Source: Streptomyces sp. RerS4 (GTDB taxonomy: Bacteria > Actinomycetota > Actinomycetes > Streptomycetales > Streptomycetaceae). Taken from it: 64,000 nucleotides of DNA. The notes below the pieces were generated by a model that did not search any database, was not told where the DNA came from, and saw only the letters and a program-made list of their open reading frames with translations. The stretch covers positions 4,078,501-4,142,500 of the forward strand of contig NZ_CP097322.1 of assembly GCF_023515955.1 (NCBI RefSeq), written 5' to 3'. The position numbers and the translations under genes are program-made. Of the stretch, positions 25,202 through 33,375 are shown piece after piece (position 1 is the first letter of the stretch; every line of letters begins with the position of its first letter).

Positions 25202-26389
25202 ATGGAACTGCCTCGGATCATCAGCGTCGACGACCACGTGATCGAACCCGCGCACCTCTTCGACGTCTGGCTGCCGGCCAGGTACCGCGACCGCGGACCC
25301 AAGGCGGTCACCGCCGGCATCGGCGAGCTGGAGTACGTCGGCGGCAAGTACGTCATCTCCATGGACCCCGACGGACCGCCGACCGACTGGTGGATCTACG
25401 AGGACCTCAAGTTCCCGTACAAGCGCAACATCGCCGCCGTCGGCTTCGACCGCGACGACATGACCCTGGAGGGGATCACGCGGGACGAGATGCGGCGCGG
25501 CTGCTGGGACCCCAAGGCGCGCCTGGCCGACATGGACCTCAACCACGTCGAGGCGTCCCTGTGCTTCCCGACCTTCCCGCGCTTTTGCGGGCAGACCTTC
25601 GCGGAGGCCCGGGACAAGGAGGTCGCGCTCGCCTGTGTGCGCGCGTACAACGACTGGATGGTCGAGGAGTGGTGCGGCGACAGCGGCGGCCGGCTCATCC
25701 CGCTGTGCATCATCCCGCTGTGGGACATCGACCTCGCCGTCGCCGAGATCCGCCGCAACGCCGCCCGGGGCGTGCGCGCCGTGACCTTCTCCGAGATCCC
25801 CACCCACCTCGGCCTGCCGTCCATCCACTCCGGCTACTGGGACCCCTTCTTCGCCGTCTGCCAGGAGACCGGCACCGTCGTCAACATGCACATCGGGTCC
25901 TCCTCGCAGATGCCCGCCGCCTCCCCGGACGCCCCACCCGCCGTCCAGGCCGCGCTGAGCTTCAACAACGCCATGGCCTCGATGATGGACTTCCTCTTCA
26001 GCGGGGTCCTCGTGAAGTACCCGACGCTGAAGCTCGCCTACAGCGAGGGCCAGATGGGCTGGATCCCGTACGCCCTGGAACGCGCCGACGACGTGTGGCG
26101 CGAACACCGCGCCTGGGGCGGAGTCCGGGACCTGATCCCCGAGCCGCCGTCCACGTACTACTACCGGCAGATGTTCTGCTGCTTCTTCCGCGACAAGCAC
26201 GGCATCGCCTCGCTGGACGTCGTCGGCCGCGACAACGCCACCTTCGAGACCGACTACCCGCACGTCGACTCGACCTTCCCGCACACCAAGGAGGTCGCCC
26301 TCGACCATGTGAAGGGCCTCGACGACGAGACGATCCACAAGCTGATGCGCGGCAACGCCATCCGCATGCTGGGCCTGGATCTCGTCTGA
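25202..26389 (+). CDS. Metal-dependent amidohydrolase-family hydrolase/decarboxylase
   Basis: The 395-residue TIM-barrel protein of the amidohydrolase-2 type has ISVDDHVIEPAHLFDVWLP near the N-terminus in place of the strict HxH, a second-shell NMHIGSSSQMP, and FETDYPHVDSTFPHTK near the C-terminus. Relatives include 2-amino-3-carboxymuconate semialdehyde decarboxylase and actinobacterial proteins found in fatty-acid and steroid catabolic operons. It opens an operon with two acyl-CoA dehydrogenases; its stop overlaps the next start by one base. Confidence 0.88.
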   Translation: MELPRIISVDDHVIEPAHLFDVWLPARYRDRGPKAVTAGIGELEYVGGKYVISMDPDGPPTDWWIYEDLKFPYKRNIAAVGFDRDDMTLEGITRDEMRRGCWDPKARLADMDLNHVEASLCFPTFPRFCGQTFAEARDKEVALACVRAYNDWMVEEWCGDSGGRLIPLCIIPLWDIDLAVAEIRRNAARGVRAVTFSEIPTHLGLPSIHSGYWDPFFAVCQETGTVVNMHIGSSSQMPAASPDAPPAVQAALSFNNAMASMMDFLFSGVLVKYPTLKLAYSEGQMGWIPYALERADDVWREHRAWGGVRDLIPEPPSTYYYRQMFCCFFRDKHGIASLDVVGRDNATFETDYPHVDSTFPHTKEVALDHVKGLDDETIHKLMRGNAIRMLGLDLV

Positions 26390-27552
26390 TGGATCTGACG
26401 TACACCGAGGAGGAACGGGAGTTCCGGGCGCGGCTGCGCGCCTGGCTCGCCGAGGTGCTCCCCGAGCTGCCCGCGAAGCCGTCGCCGGACGACTGGCCCG
26501 GCCGGCGCGCGTACGACGCCGGCTGGCAGCGCAGGCTCTACGACGCCGGCTACGCGGGTCTGCACTGGCCCGTCGACGCCGGCGGGCGGGGGGCCACCCC
26601 GACCCAGCACCTGATCTTCCTGGAGGAGACGGAGCGCGCGGGAGCCCCGTACGTCGGCGCGAACTTCGTCGGCCTGCTGCACGCCGGCCCGACCATCGCC
26701 GCCGAGGGCACGGCCGCCCAGCGCGCCCGCTGGCTGCCGCCCGTCCTGCGCGGTGACGAGGTGTGGTGCCAGGGCTTCAGCGAACCGGACGCCGGCTCCG
26801 ACCTGGCCGCGCTGCGCACGCGCGCGGTGCGCGACGGCGACGACTACGTGATCACCGGCTCCAAGATCTGGACCTCGCACGCCGAGGTCGCCGACTGGTG
26901 CGAGCTGCTGGTGCGGACGAGCCCCGTCGACGCGCAGACCGACCGGCATCGGGGGATCTCCTGGCTGGCCATGCCCATGGACGCGCCGGGGGTGACGGTC
27001 CGGCCCCTGCGCACGCTCGCCGGGTCGACGGAGTTCGCGGAGGTCTTCCTCGACGAGGTGCGGGTCCCCGTGGCCAACCGCGTCGGGGAGGAGAACGACG
27101 GCTGGCGCGTCACGATGGTCACCCTGTCCTTCGAGCGCGGCACGGCCTTCGTGGGCGAGGTCGTCGCCTGCCGCCGCACCCTGGGCGCGCTCGCCCGTAC
27201 CGCGAAGGCCGACGGCCGCTGGGACGACCCCGTGCTGCGCCGTCGGCTGGGGCGGCTGTCGGCGGAGTTCGGGGCGCTGTGGCGCCTCACGCAGTGGAAC
27301 GTCAGCGAGGCGCAGGCCTCGGGCGGCGTCCCCGGCATCGGGGGCAGCGTCTTCAAGCTGGCGTACTCGCACGCGCGCCAGGAGCTGTACGAGGTGGCCG
27401 CCGAGGTGCTGGGCGTGCGGTCGCTGTCCCTGGACGAGGAGTGGACCCTGGACCGGCTTTCGTCCCTCTCGTACACGATCGCGGCGGGCACCTCCCAGAT
27501 CCAGCGCAACATCGTCGCCGAGCGGATCCTCGGCCTCCCGAAGGGGCGGTGA
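26389..27552 (+). CDS. Acyl-CoA dehydrogenase (large-type, FadE-like)
   Basis: The 387-residue flavoenzyme oxidises an acyl-CoA to the 2-enoyl-CoA. Visible motifs are WCQGFSEPDAGSDLAALRT (FAD/substrate region), ITGSKIWTSHA, the helix region FERGTAF, and the C-terminal YTIAAGTSQIQRNIVAERILGLP typical of the family. Together with the smaller dehydrogenase directly downstream it may form a heteromeric alpha2beta2 enzyme, as described for mycobacterial steroid side-chain dehydrogenases. Confidence 0.92.
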   Translation: MDLTYTEEEREFRARLRAWLAEVLPELPAKPSPDDWPGRRAYDAGWQRRLYDAGYAGLHWPVDAGGRGATPTQHLIFLEETERAGAPYVGANFVGLLHAGPTIAAEGTAAQRARWLPPVLRGDEVWCQGFSEPDAGSDLAALRTRAVRDGDDYVITGSKIWTSHAEVADWCELLVRTSPVDAQTDRHRGISWLAMPMDAPGVTVRPLRTLAGSTEFAEVFLDEVRVPVANRVGEENDGWRVTMVTLSFERGTAFVGEVVACRRTLGALARTAKADGRWDDPVLRRRLGRLSAEFGALWRLTQWNVSEAQASGGVPGIGGSVFKLAYSHARQELYEVAAEVLGVRSLSLDEEWTLDRLSSLSYTIAAGTSQIQRNIVAERILGLPKGR

Positions 27553-27557
27553 GCGGA

Positions 27558-28490
27558 ATGGACTTCCAGCCGACGCGTGACCAGCGCGACCTGCGGGCGG
27601 GCGTACGGGACCTGCTGGCCGCCCGCTTCGGGCGCGAGGCGCTCCGGGCGGCCGTGGACGGCGGCGGGCACGGCGGCGGGCCGGCGGTCGACCGGAAGCT
27701 GTGGCGGGAGCTGGGCGAGGCGGGGTTCTTCGCGCTGCGGCTCCCGGAGTCCGAGGGCGGCGTCGGGCTCGGCCTGCCGGAGGCGGTGCTCGTCTTCGAG
27801 GAGGCCGGGCGGGCGCTGTTGCCGGGGCCGTTGGTGGCGACGCACCTGGCGGCGGGGCGGATCCCGGGCGCGGCGTCGGGGACGACGGTGGTCACGGCGT
27901 ACGACCTGGACGGGCCGCTGGTCGCCCATCTCGGCGAGGCGGACGCGGTGCTCGGTGTGGAGGGCGTGCCGGCGGGCGATCCGGTCCGCTCGGCGGACCC
28001 GCTGACGCCGCTGTACGAGGTCGCTTCGGCTTCGGGGGCCGCCGTCGCGGCCGACGACCGGGACACGGGCGCGCTGCTGACGGCGGCCCTCCAGGTCGGC
28101 AGCGCGCTGCGGACGCTGGAGCTGGCCGTGCGGTACGCGGGCGAGCGGGAGCAGTTCGGGCGGCCGATCGGGGCGTTCCAGGCCGTCAAGCACCTGTGCG
28201 CGGGGATGCTGGTCCGGGCCGAGGTGGCCCGTACGGCGGTGTACGCGGCGGCGGTGACGCGGGACGCGGCGGAGATCGCGGCGGCCAAGCTCCTGGCGGA
28301 CGAGGCGGCCGTGGAGGGCGCCCGGGACTGCCTCCAGGTACACGGCGGCATGGGCTTCACCTGGGAGGCGGACGTGCACCTGCACCTGAAGCGGGCGTGG
28401 GTACGGGCCCGGCAGTGGCGCACGGCGCCGGAGGCGGAGGAACTGCTGGCGGCGGAACTGCTGGGGGCGCGGGCGCTGGGGATTCGGTAG
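27558..28490 (+). CDS. Acyl-CoA dehydrogenase, short partner subunit
   Basis: The 310-residue protein is shorter than a full dehydrogenase (about 380). The middle beta domain is reduced, while YAGEREQFGRPIGAFQAVKHLCAGM and VHGGMGFTWEADVHLHLKRAW are kept. Short partners of this kind pair with the large subunit encoded immediately upstream. GTG 27549, overlapping the previous stop, is an alternative start. It ends the operon. Confidence 0.9.
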   Translation: MDFQPTRDQRDLRAGVRDLLAARFGREALRAAVDGGGHGGGPAVDRKLWRELGEAGFFALRLPESEGGVGLGLPEAVLVFEEAGRALLPGPLVATHLAAGRIPGAASGTTVVTAYDLDGPLVAHLGEADAVLGVEGVPAGDPVRSADPLTPLYEVASASGAAVAADDRDTGALLTAALQVGSALRTLELAVRYAGEREQFGRPIGAFQAVKHLCAGMLVRAEVARTAVYAAAVTRDAAEIAAAKLLADEAAVEGARDCLQVHGGMGFTWEADVHLHLKRAWVRARQWRTAPEAEELLAAELLGARALGIR

Positions 28491-28824
28491 CGGCGTGTCA
28501 CCGGGGGAAGCCCGGCAGGGGCACGGCAAGGACGGCGCGGGACGCATGTCCGATTACAGAGAGTTGATATCGGTTTGTGTCCTGCCCGCTCGCCGATCCG
28601 GGCCGGAGGCGGGGGCCTGCTCCGGTACGCTCCCACGAATGCGAGCGGTTGAGCGGCGCGAGCGCCGCACAGTATGCACCACGCCTACTCCTTCGCGCTG
28701 GAATATGCCCGAAGCGCTTGTTGTGGTGACTGTATGTCAACCATGCTGCTCGGCACGGGGGTCACAGTCGGTGATCCCATCCTGTCGCGAGGCGAAGTGT
28801 CCGCCGGTTCGGATGGTGTGAGCG
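28491..28824. other. Intergenic region without a recognised gene
   Basis: 334 bases between the dehydrogenase operon and the ATPase gene. Parts are lower in GC (for example around 28550-28580 and 28700-28750). It probably contains the promoter for the next gene. No operator palindrome of the local type and no convincing small ORF were seen. Confidence 0.5.
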
Positions 28825-29295
28825 GTGCAGGTGCTTCAGGTGCAACTGGAGGTAGGACCGGATCCCGCCGAGGTCGGCCGGGCCCGCCGGTGGGCCCGGT
28901 CCAGGCTGGCGGGGTCCGGCGTGGGGGAGGACGAGCCGCTCGCGGAGACGCTCATCCTGCTGATCTCCGAGCTGGTCACGAACGCGGTCGTGCACACGGG
29001 CTGTCCGGCCGTGCTGCGGATGCTGTTCGGTGGGCCGGGGGTGCGGGTCGAGGTCGCGGACGCGAGCGACCGGGCGCCGGCCCGCCGGCAGGCCGCCGGG
29101 GACGACACGGGCGGTCGCGGACTGGAGTTGGTGGACGGACTCGCGGACCGGTGGGGGTGGCAGCGCGAGGGCGCGGGCAAGCGGATCTGGTGCGAGATCG
29201 ACCGTCCCGAGGCGGGCCCGACGGCCCCGGTGGCCGTGGCGGCGCGCCCGGAGGAAAATTTTGCCCGTCGCCGGGAACCGCGCGTGTACCTCTAA
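28825..29295 (+). CDS. HATPase_c anti-sigma-type ATP-binding protein
   Basis: The 156-residue protein has the GHKL ATPase N-box (LLISELVTNAVVHTG) and a G-box (DTGGRGLELVDGLADRWGW). It belongs to the SpoIIAB/RsbW-like single-domain regulators abundant in Streptomyces, which bind sigma factors or anti-anti-sigma proteins. GTG 28825 or GTG 28831 could start it. No partner gene is adjacent. Its relation to the RiPP genes 420 bp downstream is unclear. Confidence 0.85.
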   Translation: MQVLQVQLEVGPDPAEVGRARRWARSRLAGSGVGEDEPLAETLILLISELVTNAVVHTGCPAVLRMLFGGPGVRVEVADASDRAPARRQAAGDDTGGRGLELVDGLADRWGWQREGAGKRIWCEIDRPEAGPTAPVAVAARPEENFARRREPRVYL

Positions 29296-29713
29296 CGAGG
29301 TGTTGACGGTTCGTCACGTGTTGATCACCCTGGTGGTGAGCGATTCGTCGCGAGGGGACGCCAAGGGTCCTGTGCCTTGACGAGTGCGGGTCGTGGGGTG
29401 GCGGCTGCCGTGCCGCGCTCGGGGTGTGCACGAACGCACGCCGCCACCCGTAGGTCCCCCGCCGCGCCTTTCCGCTCCAGCATGCCGCCTTCGGCCGGAA
29501 ATCGGGCTGTGGCGGTGGCCGGAAAGGGCTTTGGAGGTCGAGACATAAAGATTCAGGCCCCATTGATCGGGGGCGAGTTCGGTGTCTATGGTGGCCGCGC
29601 ATTCGCAACCGGGTGGTGTCGGGGCGTTCTTCCCGCAGGAGGAGTGAATTCCGGTGCCGCCCGCTGTTTCCGATAACGCGGCCACGAGCCGCCCAGGGGA
29701 AAGGGGTACCGCG
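29296..29713 (+). other. Leader/promoter region of the atropopeptide locus
   Basis: 418 bases without a recognised gene. A 10-bp hairpin (29396-29405 with 29440-29449) may end the ATPase transcript. The A/T-richer segment GACATAAAGATTCAG near 29541-29555 could hold the -10 region for the precursor gene. GGGGAAAGGGG just before 29714 is its ribosome binding site. Confidence 0.5.
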
Positions 29714-29794
29714 ATGAAGATGTTGTTCGCCATCCGCCACGCTGTTTCCGGTCGGCAGAGCCTCAAGAAGAGTGCCTGGTACATCTGGTACTAG
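29714..29794 (+). CDS. Atropopeptide (tryptorubin-type) RiPP precursor peptide
   Basis: A 26-residue ORF, too short for standard calling. It begins MKMLFAIRHAVSGRQ, has a basic SLKKS segment, and ends with AWYIWY (residues 21-26) directly at the TAG stop. AWYIWY is the amino-acid sequence of the hexapeptide tryptorubin, a ribosomal atropopeptide whose aromatic side chains are cross-linked by a cytochrome P450. AAAGGGG lies 8-14 bases before the ATG. Two P450 genes follow, the first 81 bp downstream. Residues 1-20 would be the leader. No peptidase or exporter gene is adjacent, so leader removal must use enzymes encoded elsewhere. Confidence 0.9.
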   Translation: MKMLFAIRHAVSGRQSLKKSAWYIWY

Positions 29795-29875
29795 ACCGGC
29801 ACGGCCGCTCCGGTCGCGTGGGCGGCCGGGGCGGCGTCGACGGACCTCATCCGCACCGGAGTCCCGGAGTCCCGC

Positions 29876-30934
29876 ATGTCCCTCTCCTCCCTCCCGGCCG
29901 TGCGGACCACCGCGTTCGCGCCCCGGATGGCCGCCCTGCTGCGCGAGCACACCGGCAAGGAAGCGTTCCGGCTCGAAGCCGACACCGTCGGCGTCGCCGG
30001 CCACGAGCTGGCCGACCGGATCCTCGCCGCCCGTCGGGCGACCGAGACCGAACGGCCCACCTTCAAGCCGCTGCACGGCCGCTCGATCGGACGCGGCGAG
30101 GCCGCCTCGCTGATGCGCGTCATCGGCCGGGACGTACGCGAAGCCCTGGAAAGGGGACGGCCGAAGGAATCGGAACTCGCCGGTTCCTGGCCGCACACCG
30201 GGCATTACTTCCTGCGCGACCTCATTCTCGGAAGCGACCCGCGACGGCTGCGCATTCTGATGAGTCGCAATCTCGAACTCACCCCGATACTCACCTGGTC
30301 CGTCATCGCGGCGGGCGCGGCGATTCCGCGCCGGAAGAGGCCGCAGCGAAACGCAAGCGGAATCTCCGCGCTGCTCGCGGAAGCGGGCGGGTACCAAGAC
30401 CGACGTCACGCGATGGGCATGTACCGGAGGACGGCCGCCCCGGTCTGCTTCACCGTCTCCACCCTCGTCGCGAACGCGCTCTGGCTCGGCGCCCCCTTCG
30501 CCGACGGCGTCCCGAACCGGCACCTCATCCACGAGTCCGCGCGGCTGCTGCCCCCGTCCTGGAACATCCTGCGCCTGGCCTCGCCCGAGTACCCGGCCCT
30601 CGACGCGCGGATCGGCGCGCGGGACGACGTACTCGTCCTGCCGCTGCTGTCGCACCGCGACCCGGCGCTGTGGGACGAACCCGACGTGTTCCTGCCCGAG
30701 CGGTGGGAGCACCTCGACCCCGACACCGCGCCCGGCTACCTGCCCTTCGGGCACGCCTCGGAGCGCTGCTGGGGCCGGCACCTGGTGATGCCGCTGGCGG
30801 AGCTGCTGCTCGACCTGGTCAAGGAAGCCGGGCTGGAGGTCGACCCCGCGCAGCGCAGGGCGAAGGTGCCGGTGGTCGGGCTGCTCGGCGTGGAGGACGT
30901 ACGGCTGGTGCGCGGGGGGCGTCGTGTCCTCTGA
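29876..30934 (+). CDS. Cytochrome P450, probable atropopeptide cross-linking enzyme
   Basis: The 352-residue P450 is short for the superfamily (usually about 400). It has the ExxR motif at Glu220-Arg223 (HESARLL), the PERW segment (FLPERWEHL) and the haem loop FGHASERCWG with Cys298. The usual I-helix A-G-x-D/E-T motif is not obvious, since the region reads CFTVSTLVANALWLG. Position directly after the AWYIWY precursor fits the known precursor-P450 pairs of atropopeptides, where one P450 makes the aromatic bridges. Its last 11 bases overlap the second P450 gene. Confidence 0.88.
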   Translation: MSLSSLPAVRTTAFAPRMAALLREHTGKEAFRLEADTVGVAGHELADRILAARRATETERPTFKPLHGRSIGRGEAASLMRVIGRDVREALERGRPKESELAGSWPHTGHYFLRDLILGSDPRRLRILMSRNLELTPILTWSVIAAGAAIPRRKRPQRNASGISALLAEAGGYQDRRHAMGMYRRTAAPVCFTVSTLVANALWLGAPFADGVPNRHLIHESARLLPPSWNILRLASPEYPALDARIGARDDVLVLPLLSHRDPALWDEPDVFLPERWEHLDPDTAPGYLPFGHASERCWGRHLVMPLAELLLDLVKEAGLEVDPAQRRAKVPVVGLLGVEDVRLVRGGRRVL

Positions 30935-32240
30935 GGCCGGGGCGGACGGGGCCGGGGCGGACCAGGTGGCGCCGTACGCGGCCGCGCCGTACGAGGTCGC
31001 GCCCGACGGGTTCTTTCAGGACCCCCACCCCGTCTACCGCGCTTGGCGGGAGCGCGCCGGTGGGGTGCACCGGGTGCTGATTCCCGGGGAGATCCCGTTG
31101 GAGGGGTGGGCGGTGACCGGGCACGCCGCGTGCCGGGCCGCGCTGGCCGACCCCCGGCTCGCGAAGAACGCCGCGACGGAGGCGTTCGCCGCCCGGCCCG
31201 GCGGGGGTGGCCCCGGCCCCGGCCCCGGGCGGGCGCTGACCGCGCACATGCTGAACTCCGATCCACCCCGGCACACCCGCCTGCGCGCCCTGGTCCAACG
31301 GGCGTTCACCGCGCGGCGGGTGGCCGCGCTGCGGCCGGTGATCGAGGGGCACGTGGAGCGGCTGCTCGATGGGTTGGAGGGGTTGGAGGGGTTGGAGGGG
31401 CTGGACGGGCTCGGCGCGTCGGGTGCGGTGGACCTCGTAGCGGGCTTCGCGATCCCCCTGCCGCTCGCCGTGATCTTCGACCTGCTCGGCGCGGACGCCT
31501 CCGACGGGGCCGGGGACGTCCTGGCCGCGTGGGCCGCGCAACTCTCCGGGGAGGAGGGCGACGGCGAGGTCTCCCCGGAGACGGCGATGGCGATGGCCGG
31601 CCACATCTCAGCGTTGCTCGCGCACAAGCGCGCCCACCCCGGCGACGACCTGCTGACGGAGCTGGTCGCCGCCCGCGACGACGGGGACCGGCTGAGCGAG
31701 CAGGAGATCACCTCGATGGCGTTCCTGCTGGTGGTGGCCGGCCACCAGACCACCGCCAATCTGATCGCGAACGCCGTCCACGCGCTGCTGACCCACCCCG
31801 ACCGCCTCGCCGCACTCCGCGCCGACCCCTCCCTGACGGGGCCGCTGATCGAGGAAGTGCTGCGGTACGAGAGCCCGTTCGCGGTCGCCACGATCCGCTA
31901 CGCCACCGAGCCCGTCCCCCTCGGCGGGGTCACGATCCCGGCCGGTGACTTCGTGCAGATCGGCCTGCTCTCCGCCAACCGGGACCCGGCCGTCTTCGCC
32001 GACCCGGACCGCTTCGACCCCGACCGCTTCCACCCGGCCCGCCCTGATGCCGGGGCGCACCTGGCGTTCGGGCACGGCGTCCACCACTGCCTCGGCGCCC
32101 CCCTGGCCCGCCTCCAGGCCCGTATCGCCGTCGACGCCCTCCTGCGCCGCCACCCGCGCATGACCCTGACCGCCGCCCCCCACTGGCGGCACAACCCCCG
32201 CCACCGCGGCCCCCGTGCGCTGCGCGTGCTACTGGGGTGA
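30924..32240 (+). CDS. Cytochrome P450, CYP107-like, second in the atropopeptide operon
   Basis: The 438-residue P450 has canonical motifs: I-helix VVAGHQTTANL, ExxR in EEVLRYE, and haem loop FGHGVHHCLG with Cys389. It starts with GTG inside the end of the first P450 gene, so the two are likely translated together. The length is slightly increased by a run GLEGLEGLEGLDGL (31371-31410), coded by tandem GGGTTGGAG units. It may oxidise the peptide product further or serve another pathway; the described minimal atropopeptide locus needs only one P450. Confidence 0.88.
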   Translation: MSSEAGADGAGADQVAPYAAAPYEVAPDGFFQDPHPVYRAWRERAGGVHRVLIPGEIPLEGWAVTGHAACRAALADPRLAKNAATEAFAARPGGGGPGPGPGRALTAHMLNSDPPRHTRLRALVQRAFTARRVAALRPVIEGHVERLLDGLEGLEGLEGLDGLGASGAVDLVAGFAIPLPLAVIFDLLGADASDGAGDVLAAWAAQLSGEEGDGEVSPETAMAMAGHISALLAHKRAHPGDDLLTELVAARDDGDRLSEQEITSMAFLLVVAGHQTTANLIANAVHALLTHPDRLAALRADPSLTGPLIEEVLRYESPFAVATIRYATEPVPLGGVTIPAGDFVQIGLLSANRDPAVFADPDRFDPDRFHPARPDAGAHLAFGHGVHHCLGAPLARLQARIAVDALLRRHPRMTLTAAPHWRHNPRHRGPRALRVLLG

Positions 32241-32522
32241 GCGCGGTGGGGCGCCGGCGACCGCGAGGGTGCAGACGCCGTCCTCGTCGCACCGGCGTTC
32301 CAGCCGGCCGCGGGAGATGGTCTGCGCGAGGCCGACCATCCAGCAGGTGGGGCAGCCGCGGAAGGCGATCAGGGCCAACGGGGCCGCCAGCAGGCTGACC
32401 GGGCCGACGACGGGTACCAGGGCGATCGAGCCGATGATCAGCCCGAAGCCGATGGCGCCGCGCGCCAGGTGGCGCGGGACGGATGAGCTGGCGAAGTTCA
32501 TCGCGGGCTGGGTGGTCTTCAT
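32229..32522 (-). CDS. Small YgaP/DUF2892-like membrane protein
   Basis: The 97-residue protein has two adjacent membrane segments (ARGAIGFGLIIGSIALVPVVG and VSLLAAPLALIAFRGC) and a GCPTCWMVGL turn, resembling inner-membrane YgaP-type domains. Its ATG overlaps the stop of the sigma-factor gene, so it belongs to that operon and could help control the sigma factor. Its 3' end overlaps the end of the convergent P450 gene by 12 bases. Confidence 0.75.
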   Translation of the reverse strand: MKTTQPAMNFASSSVPRHLARGAIGFGLIIGSIALVPVVGPVSLLAAPLALIAFRGCPTCWMVGLAQTISRGRLERRCDEDGVCTLAVAGAPPRSPQ

Positions 32523-33106
32523 GGGTGTGAGCCCCCTCCGGCTCGTGGGTCGATTGGCTGTTCGGGCGCCGCCAGCGCGTCGCGCAGTGCCGTGCGTGCC
32601 CTGTGCAGGCGGGACTTCATCGCGGCGGTGCTGAGGCCGAGCGCGTGGGCGACGGTCCTGCCCGGCAGGCCCTGTACGTCCCGCATGATCAGGACCTGCC
32701 GCTGGTCGCGGGGAAGGGCGCTGACGGCCGCCGCGATCCGCTCCGCCTCCAGCCGGCGCAGTACCGCGTCCTCGGCGGACGGTTCCGCGCTCGTCTCCGG
32801 TTCGGCCGAGGCCTCGTCGCTCCGCGATACGAGGAGCCGTACCTGCCGGAGGCATTCGTTGCGGACGATCCGGAACATCCACGAGGCGAGCGCGCCGGTG
32901 GTCCGCAGGGTGCCGATCTTCCGGTAGAGGATGATCAGCGCCTCCTGTGCGGCGTCCTCCGCGTCCTGCGGCGTGGAGCACAGGGACAGGGCGAACTTGC
33001 GCACATGGGGCTGCGATTCCATGACGACGGTGGTGAGCGAGGTGACGTCGCCGTCCTGCGCGGCCTTGATCAGCCGCTCGTCCGGCCAGGGGAAGCGTGG
33101 GTTCAT
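32519..33106 (-). CDS. ECF sigma factor
   Basis: The 195-residue sigma-70 family protein has region 2 (AEDAAQEALIILYRKIGTLRTTGALASWMFRIVRNE) and region 4 (LPRDQRQVLIMRDVQGLPGRTVAHALGLSTAAMKSRLHRAR). No zinc-finger anti-sigma gene is adjacent. It is preceded by a 29-residue membrane peptide gene and followed, with an ATGA overlap, by a small membrane protein, either of which could be a controlling partner. Confidence 0.9.
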   Translation of the reverse strand: MNPRFPWPDERLIKAAQDGDVTSLTTVVMESQPHVRKFALSLCSTPQDAEDAAQEALIILYRKIGTLRTTGALASWMFRIVRNECLRQVRLLVSRSDEASAEPETSAEPSAEDAVLRRLEAERIAAAVSALPRDQRQVLIMRDVQGLPGRTVAHALGLSTAAMKSRLHRARTALRDALAAPEQPIDPRAGGGSHP

Positions 33107-33116
33107 GGGCTACGGG

Positions 33117-33206
33117 TCAGCCTCGGCTCTTGTAGCGCCGCAACAGGTGCCAACTGCACGCGCCCACGAGCAGGGCGCCGATCGCTACGAGGACGGTGAC
33201 CATCAT
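33117..33206 (-). CDS. 29-residue single-span membrane peptide upstream of the sigma factor
   Basis: Starts MMVTVLVAIGALLVGAC, giving one hydrophobic span, and ends with the basic tail RRYKSRG. A strong GGGAGG site lies 8 bases before the ATG, and the stop is 10 bases before the sigma-factor start, so it heads the three-gene operon. A second ATG at 33203 is possible. It is a candidate membrane regulator of the sigma factor; the sequence itself shows no known family. Confidence 0.65.
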   Translation of the reverse strand: MMVTVLVAIGALLVGACSWHLLRRYKSRG

Positions 33207-33375
33207 GGATGTTTCCTCCCGGTTCTGGCCGGCCCGTTCGGCCGGTACACAGACAAGAGGGCGGCAGGCCCCGAAAGGATTCACCCGCACGCGAGGATGC
33301 CCCCGGCCCGGGGAGTGGGGGCGGGGGCACCGTTCGAAGGGTCAGGCGGTCAGATGGCCGTTCGGGGGGTCGGCG

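Noticed and set aside
28674..29306. 210-residue plus-strand ORF overlapping the HATPase gene
   Set aside because: Gly/Arg-rich shadow of the GHKL ATPase, whose N-box and G-box are clear in the other frame.
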